Source: Gammaproteobacteria bacterium
GTDB taxonomy: Bacteria; Pseudomonadota; Gammaproteobacteria; Arenicellales; JAOTYS01
Direction: 5' to 3'
Assembly (NCBI GenBank): GCA_029861795.1
Contig: JAOTYS010000140.1
Location: 1-10,330 of the forward strand
Length of the DNA stretch: 10,330 bases
In this document: positions 1 to 7,289 of the stretch, in pieces
Layout: each line of letters begins with the position of its first letter
How positions within the stretch are numbered: position 1 is the stretch's first letter
The notes under the pieces: generated by a model
Told to the model about the DNA's origin: nothing
The model's database searches: none
What the model saw: the letters and a program-made list of their open reading frames with translations, nothing else
Translations under genes and position numbers: made by a program

Positions 1-170
1 CAGTACTGTTGCGAACGATTAAGCAAGGCACAGGTGAGTGGGGCGGAAACATGCCCGCATGGGAGGGGAAGTTAGAGAACGACGAGGTGCTTACCATCAT
101 CCAGTGGATTACATCGCTTTTGCCTGATGAGATTTACCAGGCCTGGATTGAACGAGGTGGCAAAGATTGA
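1..170 (+). CDS. c-type cytochrome (class I), C-terminal fragment
   Basis: The frame whose codons start at position 3 is open from the window edge to a TGA at 168-170, giving 55 residues of a protein whose N-terminus lies outside. It carries GGNMPAW, the usual setting of the axial methionine in class I cytochromes c, then an acidic stretch (LENDEV) and an amphipathic helix with a Trp (TIIQWITSLLPDEIYQAW), the standard C-terminal helix that packs on the haem. The CXXCH haem site would lie upstream and cannot be seen. The role is presumably periplasmic electron transfer. Its stop is 72 bases before the dsbC start on the same strand, so it may be the promoter-proximal gene of the redox cluster. 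Small cytochromes of this type also occur beside copper-handling genes; that link is inference. Confidence 0.82.
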   Translation, partial: VLLRTIKQGTGEWGGNMPAWEGKLENDEVLTIIQWITSLLPDEIYQAWIERGGKD

Positions 171-190
171 ATTCGACGTCGCCGTCATGG

Positions 191-211
191 ACAGACTGAT
201 CGATGGTCTGT
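191..211 (+). other. short hairpin between cytochrome and dsbC
   Basis: ACAGAC (191-196) and GTCTGT (206-211) form a perfect 6-bp inverted repeat around a 9-base loop. No T-run follows, so it is not a convincing intrinsic terminator. It could stabilise or process the mRNA between the two genes, or mean nothing. Confidence 0.25.
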
Positions 212-229
212 TGTCGGAGACGTGAACTT

Positions 230-235
230 AGGGAG
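230..235 (+). promoter_or_regulatory. ribosome binding site deciding the dsbC start
   Basis: AGGGAG lies 7 bases before the ATG at 243, an ideal spacing. The GTG at 222 lies upstream of this motif and has no comparable site, so the ATG at 243 is preferred. Confidence 0.7.
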
Positions 236-242
236 ACGCATT

Positions 243-968
243 ATGATTAGAAAATTTATGATACTGATGATTGCCGTGCTGACACACTCTGCGGCATTCG
301 GAGGTGAACACATTCCTGACGCCGTCGTGGAGAGGGCAACTAAGCTCATTCCAGACTTCTCGGAGAGCAACATACAACCTGCGCCGATCGCGGGTTTGTT
401 TCAAATTAGCATAGGGCCACAGCTCGTATACATATCGGCGGACGGACGATACATCATCCAGGGCGATGTGATCGATCTTGAGGGCGGCGAAAACGTCACT
501 GAAAGCGCTCGAAAGCGAGGTCGGATCCAGGCTGTAAACGGGCTAGGTGAAGACAGCATGGTTGTGTTCTCCCCCCAAGAAGTCAGCAGCACGATCACTG
601 TCTTCACCGATGTTACCTGTCCGTATTGCTCCAAGCTGCACAGCGAAGTCGGGAAACTCAACGCGGCCGGAGTGAAGGTACGCTATCTTGCCTTTCCGCG
701 CGCCGGTGTCCCCTCATCCGTGTACGATCAGATGGCGTCGGTGTGGTGCGCCGACGATCCGCAACAAGCGATGACGGATGCGAAGTTGGGAAAGGCGGTC
801 GAGCCGAAAAGCTGTGATAACCCAGTTAAAGAGCATTTCGAAATGGGTCGAGCAGTTGGAGTCAATGGGACACCGACCATTATCCTGGAAGACGGTACGG
901 TCATTGGCGGCTATGTTCCCTACAATCAATTAATTGAGCAGGCCCAGGCGGCTCACGGGGGATCATAA
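243..968 (+). CDS. dsbC: thiol:disulfide isomerase DsbC, periplasmic
   Basis: DsbC reshuffles wrong disulfides in periplasmic proteins and is kept reduced by DsbD. The 241-residue product begins with a signal peptide (basic MIRK, hydrophobic core, likely cleavage near AAFGG). Residues about 25-100 match the small N-terminal dimerisation domain, and the thioredoxin-fold domain follows. The active site is C126-P-Y-C129 in FTDVTCPYCSKLH. A second, structural pair is C169 and C191. The distances C129-C169 (40) and C169-C191 (22) equal those of E. coli DsbC. The cis-proline loop is GTPT with Pro211. Length is close to that of the E. coli precursor (236). A GTG at 222 could extend the frame by 7 residues but lacks a ribosome site. 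The gene ends 7 bases before the next coding start, so the two are probably co-transcribed. DsbG is the main alternative; the second cysteine pair favours DsbC. Confidence 0.93.
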   Translation: MIRKFMILMIAVLTHSAAFGGEHIPDAVVERATKLIPDFSESNIQPAPIAGLFQISIGPQLVYISADGRYIIQGDVIDLEGGENVTESARKRGRIQAVNGLGEDSMVVFSPQEVSSTITVFTDVTCPYCSKLHSEVGKLNAAGVKVRYLAFPRAGVPSSVYDQMASVWCADDPQQAMTDAKLGKAVEPKSCDNPVKEHFEMGRAVGVNGTPTIILEDGTVIGGYVPYNQLIEQAQAAHGGS

Positions 969-975
969 CCGAGAC

Positions 976-1521
976 ATGCGACGCAGCCCTCTTTTCCTGA
1001 CCGTGGTGTTGGCCTTGATGACCTCTGCGCTAATGCCACGGATGATCGTGGCGCAGACCGACACGCTCTCTGAGGGATTGACTTGGCGGTCGGATCAACC
1101 ATCAGCGCCAACTCTCGAGCTGATGTCGCTCGACGGGCAGCACTACCGGTTAGCAGATCTTCTTGGAAAAGTGGTCGTGGTGAATTTCTGGGCGACGTGG
1201 TGTCCACCTTGTATAGCCGAAATGCCGTCGATGCAGAAAGCTTGGAAAAAGCTTCACGGTGAACGGTTTGAAATTCTCGCGATAAACATCGGCGAAGACG
1301 AACAGCGTATCAGAGAGTTCATTGAGCAATTCACCCCGCGGTTAGAGTTTCCAATTCTGCTGGATCTGAACAATGACACCATGGAGAGCTGGAAAGTACG
1401 TGGTCTGCCGACGAGTTACATTCTCAACAAGCAAGGCCGGATTACCTATCAAGCAATGGGTGGACGTGACATGGGCTCCGAGCATATTTTGACTCGCTTG
1501 GAAAAGCTGATGAATGAATAG
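976..1521 (+). CDS. TlpA-family periplasmic thiol-disulfide reductase
   Basis: A 181-residue secreted thioredoxin of the TlpA/ResA/CcmG class. These proteins reduce specific cysteine pairs in the periplasm, for example in apocytochrome c or copper-site assembly factors, and receive electrons from DsbD or CcdA. A signal peptide (MRRSPLF, hydrophobic core, cleavage near IVA|QT at about residue 26) precedes the redoxin domain. The active site is W-C76-P-P-C79 in NFWATWCPPC, and the cis-proline is in GLPTSY (Pro145). A candidate ribosome site GGGGGA (957-962) overlaps the end of dsbC, rather far from the ATG at 976, suggesting translational coupling. An in-frame TTG at 934 inside dsbC would give a longer form without a sensible signal peptide and is rejected. 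The target protein cannot be named from sequence; AhpC/TSA-type peroxidase activity is unlikely with this motif. Confidence 0.9.
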   Translation: MRRSPLFLTVVLALMTSALMPRMIVAQTDTLSEGLTWRSDQPSAPTLELMSLDGQHYRLADLLGKVVVVNFWATWCPPCIAEMPSMQKAWKKLHGERFEILAINIGEDEQRIREFIEQFTPRLEFPILLDLNNDTMESWKVRGLPTSYILNKQGRITYQAMGGRDMGSEHILTRLEKLMNE

Positions 1522-1539
1522 CGGCGGGGATCATTGAGG

Positions 1540-3840
1540 ATGCTGAGTCGAGGAATGCTCTCTAAGCTTCGCAGTCGAGCACTTGCTCTCGTGATATTGA
1601 GCATGTGGTCTGGGGGAGCGGTATATGCTCACCACGGCGAAGAGACGCTGCTAGATGAGGAACAAGCTTATCGACTGACAACCACAGTGCGCGCGGAAAA
1701 AATAGAACTGAAGTGGGATGTCACTGCTGGGTACTACATCTATCAGTTTCAGTTCTCGACAGATAACCCGGGTATACGTGTTGGTACACCACGCATCAGT
1801 GGGACTGATGAGCGCACCCTTGGCGTCGATACAGTCTACAGGCAACAAGTAACGACGCTGGTACCGTATACGAGGCCTAATGAGGGGATCAGTTCGTTCA
1901 TCCTGAACATCGAATACCGTGGTTGTAGCGATAATGGAAGGTGTTTTGAGCAAAGACCACGTCAGGTAACGATTGATCTGCCTCAGGGACAGGCCAGCTC
2001 ACAGTCATCTGTTGAATCACCGAGCCCGGTAAGCAGTCTCACCAAACTACTGGGCATCAACCTAGGGAACGCTGTCGGTGGAGCTGACACGGAATTCCTT
2101 GACCCCGATCAGGCCTTCGTGCTGAGTGCTATAGCTCGCGACGAGCGCAGCATAGTGACACGATGGGAAATCGCCGAAGGATATTACCTCTACAAGGATA
2201 AGTTCACGTTTGATGCGGACGGGTCGGACGATGTGGCCCTCGGCGTGCCACAGTTACCCCCGGGTAAGCAAAAGGAGGACGAATTCTTTGGTCGGATGGA
2301 GGTCTACTACGACGAAGTCGCTGCAACCTTACCCGTCCTCGGGACCCCACCCGGCAGAGAGTTTGGGCTCAAGGTTACCTATCAAGGCTGCGCCGATGCC
2401 GGATTGTGCTATCCACCAATCACCAAAACTGTTTCTATTGCTCTACCTCTGGTTGCGGATGCGTCGGCACAGGACGGCGACACTGAGACAAGTATGGTCA
2501 CGCTGGCGCAGGATCAGAATTTCTCGGCAGAGGTTACGGAGCAAGATCGGCTGGCGCGCTTACTGTCATCCGGCAGTTCATGGGCCATATTGCTCACGTT
2601 CTACGGCTTTGGCCTGTTGCTGGCTTTCACCCCATGCGTGCTGCCGATGGTGCCGATATTGACGAGCATCATCATCGGTCAAGGCAAAAACGCATCGGTC
2701 GCCAAGTCGTTTGGACTATCCCTTGTATATGTGCTGGCCATGTCGGTGACCTACACGGCGGCCGGGATTGTGGCCGGTCTGTTCGGCAGCAATTTGCAAG
2801 CGGTATTCCAGCAACCGTGGATACTCATTACGTTCAGTGCCGTGTTTGTGGCATTAGCGCTTTCCATGTTCGGATTCTATGACTTGCAGTTGCCACAACG
2901 CTGGCAGACCGCACTCGCGGGTATCTCGAGCCGCCGTTCCGGCGGGACCTTTTTTGGCGTTGCCGCCATGGGACTGTTGTCCGCACTTATTGTTGGTCCT
3001 TGTGTAGCGGCGCCCCTCGCGGGGGCTCTGATCTACATCGGGCAGAGCGGTGATGCGGTGCTGGGCGGCGCCGCATTATTCGCAATGAGTCTTGGCATGG
3101 GGACGCCACTGCTTGTAATGGGGGCGTCGGCGGGTAAGTTGCTGCCGAGAATGGGCCCTTGGATGAATTCGATCAAAGTTGTGTTCGGCGTGCTGCTCCT
3201 CGGTGTTGCGATATACCTGATTGAGCGGATTGTTCCGGGTTGGGTAACCATGTTGTTATGGGCCGCGTTGCTGATCGTAACGGCTATTTACATGGGGGCT
3301 TTCGATTCACTCCAGGCCGGTGCGGGCGGATGGCGTCGTTTTCAAAAGGGAGCCGGTCTGGTCGTGATGGCGTATGGTGCTCTCCTAATGGTTGGGGCCG
3401 CCGGTGGGGGTAGCGATGTGTTTCAACCGTTGAAGGGAGTCGCGTTTGGTACATCGAGCACACCAAGTGTGCCGGAGGTGCACTTTAAGCAAGTGAAAGG
3501 GATGGATGAATTGCGTGTGCAGCTCGACAGCGCCACTCAGCAAGGCAAGAGCGTCATACTAGATTACTACGCGGACTGGTGCATCTCCTGCAAGCAAATG
3601 GAGAAATATACCTTTTCAGATCCAGGCGTGCAGGCAGCGCTCGCCAATACAGTCTGGCTACAGACGGATGTAACGGCGAATGACGAACAAGACAAAGAGA
3701 TGCTCAAGTATTTCAATATCTACGGACCGCCCGCTATCCTTTTTTTCAACGTTGACGGTCAAGAGCTGTTCCAGCGCAGAATATTTGGATTCATGGATGC
3801 GAAAGAGTTTCGGGCGCACATAGTTAATACGTTGGGCTGA
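1540..3840 (+). CDS. dsbD: thiol:disulfide interchange protein DsbD with two N-terminal domains
   Basis: DsbD moves electrons from cytoplasmic thioredoxin to periplasmic DsbC and TlpA-like proteins. The product has 766 residues against about 565 in E. coli. A signal peptide ends at VYA|HH (residue 30). Two DsbD-alpha-like domains follow, at about 35-150 and 185-305. Each carries C-X5-C (C129/C135 and C284/C290), the spacing of C103/C109 in E. coli. The second has the canonical GCADAGLCYPP; the first reads GCSDNGRCFEQ. The membrane domain (about 346-610, eight helices expected) has its redox cysteines at C366 (TPCVLP) and C488 (VGPCVAAPL). The C-terminal thioredoxin domain has W-C681-I-S-C684 in YADWCISCK. 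The extra length is the duplicated N-terminal domain and linkers. The ATG at 1540 sits 9 bases after GGGGA (1526-1530); TTG at 1534 is too close to that motif. The gap from the preceding gene is 18 bases. Confidence 0.95.
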   Translation: MLSRGMLSKLRSRALALVILSMWSGGAVYAHHGEETLLDEEQAYRLTTTVRAEKIELKWDVTAGYYIYQFQFSTDNPGIRVGTPRISGTDERTLGVDTVYRQQVTTLVPYTRPNEGISSFILNIEYRGCSDNGRCFEQRPRQVTIDLPQGQASSQSSVESPSPVSSLTKLLGINLGNAVGGADTEFLDPDQAFVLSAIARDERSIVTRWEIAEGYYLYKDKFTFDADGSDDVALGVPQLPPGKQKEDEFFGRMEVYYDEVAATLPVLGTPPGREFGLKVTYQGCADAGLCYPPITKTVSIALPLVADASAQDGDTETSMVTLAQDQNFSAEVTEQDRLARLLSSGSSWAILLTFYGFGLLLAFTPCVLPMVPILTSIIIGQGKNASVAKSFGLSLVYVLAMSVTYTAAGIVAGLFGSNLQAVFQQPWILITFSAVFVALALSMFGFYDLQLPQRWQTALAGISSRRSGGTFFGVAAMGLLSALIVGPCVAAPLAGALIYIGQSGDAVLGGAALFAMSLGMGTPLLVMGASAGKLLPRMGPWMNSIKVVFGVLLLGVAIYLIERIVPGWVTMLLWAALLIVTAIYMGAFDSLQAGAGGWRRFQKGAGLVVMAYGALLMVGAAGGGSDVFQPLKGVAFGTSSTPSVPEVHFKQVKGMDELRVQLDSATQQGKSVILDYYADWCISCKQMEKYTFSDPGVQAALANTVWLQTDVTANDEQDKEMLKYFNIYGPPAILFFNVDGQELFQRRIFGFMDAKEFRAHIVNTLG

Positions 3841-3924
3841 ATTCATTATGATTCGTTTCCCGGTATCACTACAGCGCGCTGCTACCGACTGTTATTCCGA
3901 CACTGTGTCATAGGCACGCGCGCC

Positions 3925-4812
3925 ATGCCTAATGTGTTTTCCATTGGTCCGTTTCTGGTATCCACGTCGATTCTCGGGTTGTTGCTGTCGCTGTTCAGTG
4001 CCTCATGGGTGGTCGGTCGATATGCAAAGCACGTGGGTCTTGAGGTGCGAACGGTCAGAAGAATCATGGAAACGGGTTTATTGATCGGCATAGTTGGTGC
4101 GCGCTTAGCATTTGTTGTGCTGAATTGGGAAAGTTATCGAGAGAATCTTTGGACAATTCTGTTTTTCTGGCAACCTGGATATCTGCCGGCAGCAGGACTA
4201 ATCTCAGGTGTTGGCTACGCGATATGGCAGGCGCAAAAATGGGCTCCAAATGAAAGACTTGTTTGTCTGCGTGTATTGGGGAGCGGGGCTGCTGTCGCAG
4301 CGGTAGTACTTGTTACGTTTCTCGGCGGTGTGAGGTTGGCGTTGGACTCCAACGCACTGCGTGCAGGTGACCGCGTACCTGAGTTCGTGCTCAAGAATCT
4401 CGAAGGAAAAATCGCGCGGTTTTCTGACCTGCGAGGCCAAACGGTCATTCTCAACTTTTGGGCAACTTGGTGCCCGCCTTGCCGGCGAGAAATGCCGCTT
4501 CTAGAAAATGTCTATCAAAGAAACCGGGATCGCGGGCTAACTATTGTGGGCGTCGCCTTGGACGAACCGGCAGATTTGGTTACTCGGTTCGTCGATTCCA
4601 TGGGTATCACGTATCCGATCTGGGTCGATGACGACACCAAACCTGATTCTGATCGAACGCTAGATATCTATGCGCAATTTGGAGAGACAGGATTACCCAC
4701 GACATTGTTTGTGGGTGCCGATGGCGTGATACAGAAAACCTACGTTGGGGAACTGAGTCGCGCCTTTGTCGAGCAGTGGGTGCGAAAGCTTGTGCCAGCA
4801 GGCGTCAATTAG
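3925..4812 (+). CDS. Lgt-like membrane domain fused to TlpA-type thioredoxin
   Basis: The 295-residue product has two parts. Residues 1-138 resemble the first part of prolipoprotein diacylglyceryl transferase (Lgt): FSIGPFLVS near the start, GARLAFVVLNW at 58-68, and PAAGLISG at 88-95 where Lgt has its HGG-type motif. About four membrane segments are visible (10-31, 48-68, 78-101, 115-139). The catalytic histidine of the Lgt motif is absent and the later half of Lgt, with its essential arginines, is missing, so transferase activity is unlikely. Residues about 145-295 are a TlpA/ResA redoxin with W-C183-P-P-C186 and the cis-proline in GLPTT (Pro258). The topology would place the thioredoxin domain in the periplasm as a membrane-tethered reductase, probably fed by the DsbD 84 bases upstream. 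ATG 3925 is the first possible start after an in-frame stop; its ribosome site is weak. A similar job to ScsD is plausible but unproven. Confidence 0.88.
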   Translation: MPNVFSIGPFLVSTSILGLLLSLFSASWVVGRYAKHVGLEVRTVRRIMETGLLIGIVGARLAFVVLNWESYRENLWTILFFWQPGYLPAAGLISGVGYAIWQAQKWAPNERLVCLRVLGSGAAVAAVVLVTFLGGVRLALDSNALRAGDRVPEFVLKNLEGKIARFSDLRGQTVILNFWATWCPPCRREMPLLENVYQRNRDRGLTIVGVALDEPADLVTRFVDSMGITYPIWVDDDTKPDSDRTLDIYAQFGETGLPTTLFVGADGVIQKTYVGELSRAFVEQWVRKLVPAGVN

Positions 4813-4895
4813 TGCCGGACATGGCAGGGGATGCGAGCGCACCGCACCAAGACGGGGTGTTTGGCATGGCCGATGATCAGCTATCCTTGCAGCAG

Positions 4896-4909
4896 CCTAA
4901 TGCGTTAGG
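4896..4909. other. small dyad between convergent genes
   Basis: CCTAA (4896-4900) and TTAGG (4905-4909) make a 5-bp hairpin just past the stop codon of the minus-strand gene. The stem is short and A/T-rich and no T-run follows on either strand, so a terminator call would be weak. The rest of 4813-4909 shows nothing clear. Confidence 0.2.
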
Positions 4910-5203
4910 TCATTTGAAGACGACGTTGGTTGCGGCCAACGTGTCATCGCTTCTTTTCTCGAAGTCGACGAAAGCTGTGCCTTCTGAGTCGCGAATTTGG
5001 GTGAGGATATCGTCGGTGGCAAAGAAACGAATCGGACTCAGCGTTTCGGCATCCAAAATGGTGAATGACTTAGCTGCAGCGTCAATCGTGACAACCTTGC
5101 CGACGTGTGTACTCGGTCCAGCCGCGGAACAAGCCGACGATACATGCGGAATTAAGAGCGACCCCATGATCAGGGATAGCGTAAAAAAGCGTTTGACGTT
5201 CAT
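4910..5203 (-). CDS. small secreted protein, possible lipoprotein, unknown function
   Basis: A 97-residue protein with a clear signal peptide: basic MNVKR, a hydrophobic stretch, then HVSSACSAAG. The cut could be SSA|C25, leaving Cys25 at the mature N-terminus; the residue at -3 is Ser, so the lipobox is imperfect and simple signal peptidase I cleavage nearby is equally possible. The mature part (about 72 residues) reads as short beta strands (HVGKVVTIDAAAKSFTILD, PIRFFATDDIL, TAFVDF), suggesting a small beta barrel of OB-fold or CusF-like shape. No metal-binding Met/His cluster is visible. Cys25 is its only cysteine. AAGGAG at 5212-5217, 8 bases before the ATG, supports the start. It faces the redox cluster, convergently. 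I do not recognise the family. Confidence 0.78.
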   Translation of the reverse strand: MNVKRFFTLSLIMGSLLIPHVSSACSAAGPSTHVGKVVTIDAAAKSFTILDAETLSPIRFFATDDILTQIRDSEGTAFVDFEKRSDDTLAATNVVFK

Positions 5204-5211
5204 CCTCCGTG

Positions 5212-5217
5212 CTCCTT
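5212..5217 (-). promoter_or_regulatory. ribosome binding site of the small secreted protein
   Basis: On the minus strand AAGGAG precedes the ATG (5201-5203) with an 8-base spacer. A second GGAGG-like run directly touches the ATG and is too close to serve. Confidence 0.65.
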
Positions 5218-5264
5218 CGGTGTAAGGGTGGAATGGTTTTTTCAGTACATGATTCTAAAGGACC

Positions 5265-5294
5265 ATTGTAGGCATGAAATAGTTCCGTTGTCAT
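5265..5294 (-). promoter_or_regulatory. sigma-70-like promoter for the small secreted protein
   Basis: Read on the minus strand, ATGACA (5289-5294) and TACAAT (5265-5270) are each 5/6 matches to the -35 and -10 consensus, with an 18-base spacer. The transcript would begin near 5258 and carry a leader of about 55 bases before the ATG at 5203. This suggests the gene has its own transcription start and does not depend on the protease gene upstream. It was found by eye only. Confidence 0.45.
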
Positions 5295-5384
5295 CGGGAT
5301 TATTCGAAGTTCAAGCATGAAAAGCGCCAAGCGAATCGCATACAGCTGGTTGGCACTGAAATTACTAAAATGATCTCCATCGTT

Positions 5385-7289
5385 CTAACTCGCTCCTGTT
5401 GACGTAAGCAAGCCAGCGGCTAGACCCTGCTGTCTCGCGAGATCGCACTGATGTCTGAATAGCGCCGTGTTTCCTGGAGATGTCTGCTCTCCCATTAGGT
5501 TGCCCGATTCCCGAACGTGTTCGCCGCTATTAGCGATCACGTGGAAAAGCTCGTGCGCGAGTGCCACGCCGGGATCACTGATCGACGCCGTAAGCCAAAC
5601 AGAGTCTCGCAACCACGTTCGTGTCTCAGTGTTAGCCCGGCCGAACGCCTCACCCCCAAAAGGAATCTCCATCTTGGTATCCCGAACAAGATAAACGGTT
5701 GGGTGCGGTAAGGCGATTGTATCAACTAACGTTTTTGCGGTGCCCATCGCCAGATCTAGGAGATAAGGAGAAACTTCAGCCACGACAACCCGTGCTTCGT
5801 TCAGCATGATGTTGCATTGCGCCAATATCGTTGCTGTTTCTGTGACCATCGACTGGATCGATGACTCATCCCAGCCTGATTGCTGTAGCAACGCAATATC
5901 TACGCGCAAATGTAAATCTGGAACTGTAGAGGTCGAACGGACCGGATTTAGTTCGAGTTGAAATTGGTCCCGTCGTCGAACGCTGGCCGTGTCTGCAAGT
6001 GGGTCTGCAAGCAAACCGATTGACACATATTGCTGCATGTTTTTGCTCACTGCATTTTTGATGATTTCTGCTTTCAGTTGTTGCGCATCCCATTCGGGAT
6101 AACGAGTGAGCAGGCGCGCGGCCATTGCGGCGGCTCGTGATACAGCATAACTCGATCCGGACGCAGCTAATTGTTGTCCACTGAAGTCCGTTACTAGCTG
6201 TCTCTCCGCGGGAATAAGTAGATCCACAGATAAGGGTCCCCAATTGGATCCTTTAGCGGGCTTGGCGAAGTCGTCGGCCGAGGTGACGACCAATAGGTTG
6301 TCCAAATCCATTGCGGCAGGGTAGACCGGGAATTCATCGATGTTACGGTTGTTGTTGCCTGCCGAGACAATAAACAGCATCTCGGGGTGATCTCGCGCGG
6401 CTTCGGCAAAGGTTTGCCACTCAGTGGGCCGGTTGCTACCTAGCGGTAGGGCGAAGATCCTGACGTTCGCGTTGGCTGCATGCTCAATAACATCACGCAT
6501 GCGTGTCATGTCAGGTCGCGGATAACGGTAAGGAACGATTACGGCTTGGGGGGCTTCACGCACAATGAGTGACGCCGTGCGCGTGCCATGACGTTGAGGG
6601 AAAAAAGGCGAGTTTGCCGGATTGGCATCAAACGGTAACGGATCCATATCCCAGAAGTCGTATCCAATCATTTTGCCGTTTTGATCTCGTGCCAGATGCT
6701 CGCCGATCGCCCTTAACTGATAGTTCACACCTGAGTCCACCAACGCCACCCGGACTCCCAAGGTTTGGTCTCCCATGGGTAATGTGGGGTTAAGCGAGTC
6801 GCTGATACCGGTGGCATGAAACTGTTGATCCAAGTGTTCGATTTTGATCGCACGGCCGTGTTGATCGTATTCAATTTCTCTGACAGTTCGGATGTCGCAG
6901 TCTGGACCAAGGGCAACAAACAATTTGGGTTTGCCATTGGGGTCGTCGTATTGGATTCCTAGGGAACGAAGGTGATTCGGTGTACCAATCCTTTCTAACT
7001 CGATTCTGACGTCGTTATCCAAGCGATAGACGCGTCGCCAGCCATGTTGATTACCCTGAATTTCGATCGGCGTATCTTGCTCTAGCCGTGCACTATTAAG
7101 AATTGTGTTGGATACATCCAGTGAATCGTTGAGCGCGCAAGAAGCCGCGATAAGATCACCTATATCTTGGTATCGTGTCTTGTGGTCGGCTGGGGCGAGC
7201 GGCGATAGTAGCCAGCCGAAGATGAAGGCAGCTAGAAATCGTGTAAAACGTCGACCCCTATCATGAGCTCGCGACCTTGCCGAAATCAT
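5385..7289 (-). CDS. secreted two-domain protease: subtilisin-like S8 plus metzincin-like HExxH domain
   Basis: A 634-residue exported protein. After an Arg-rich start, a hydrophobic segment (about 19-33, FLAAFIFGWLLSPLAPA) acts as signal peptide. Residues about 36-165 are of unknown type, perhaps a propeptide. The S8 domain (about 175-405) has Asp185 in VALVDSGV, His234 in RHGTRTAS, oxyanion-hole Asn312 in VSAGNNN, and Ser380 in SGSSYAVS, which replaces the usual GTSxAxP. A second domain (about 435-634) ends in HELFH (579-583), a third His at 591, and Met599 in GNLM; the 8-residue step from third His to Met equals that of matrixin-type metzincins, but the HExxH-to-His distance is two residues longer than usual. 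Both sites look complete, so two activities in one chain are possible. The ATG at 7289 is the only sensible start; its ribosome site is poor. Substrates are unknown. Confidence 0.88.
   Translation of the reverse strand: MISARSRAHDRGRRFTRFLAAFIFGWLLSPLAPADHKTRYQDIGDLIAASCALNDSLDVSNTILNSARLEQDTPIEIQGNQHGWRRVYRLDNDVRIELERIGTPNHLRSLGIQYDDPNGKPKLFVALGPDCDIRTVREIEYDQHGRAIKIEHLDQQFHATGISDSLNPTLPMGDQTLGVRVALVDSGVNYQLRAIGEHLARDQNGKMIGYDFWDMDPLPFDANPANSPFFPQRHGTRTASLIVREAPQAVIVPYRYPRPDMTRMRDVIEHAANANVRIFALPLGSNRPTEWQTFAEAARDHPEMLFIVSAGNNNRNIDEFPVYPAAMDLDNLLVVTSADDFAKPAKGSNWGPLSVDLLIPAERQLVTDFSGQQLAASGSSYAVSRAAAMAARLLTRYPEWDAQQLKAEIIKNAVSKNMQQYVSIGLLADPLADTASVRRRDQFQLELNPVRSTSTVPDLHLRVDIALLQQSGWDESSIQSMVTETATILAQCNIMLNEARVVVAEVSPYLLDLAMGTAKTLVDTIALPHPTVYLVRDTKMEIPFGGEAFGRANTETRTWLRDSVWLTASISDPGVALAHELFHVIANSGEHVRESGNLMGEQTSPGNTALFRHQCDLARQQGLAAGLLTSTGAS

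Noticed and set aside
3848..3913. 21-codon frame between dsbD and the Lgt-like/TlpA gene
   Set aside because: No ribosome site and no recognisable peptide; probably chance in the 84-base gap.
4895..4910. GCCTAAT/GTTAGGT, resembling integron attC core boxes; GTTAGGT occurs again at 8259-8265
   Set aside because: The boxes are only two bases apart instead of flanking a long imperfect stem, the left box does not end in AAC, and there is no integrase or cassette array. Two chance hits of a 7-mer are not surprising.
4776..5225. 149-codon plus-strand open frame
   Set aside because: It lies opposite the small secreted protein, which has a signal peptide, ribosome site and promoter; this frame has none of these.
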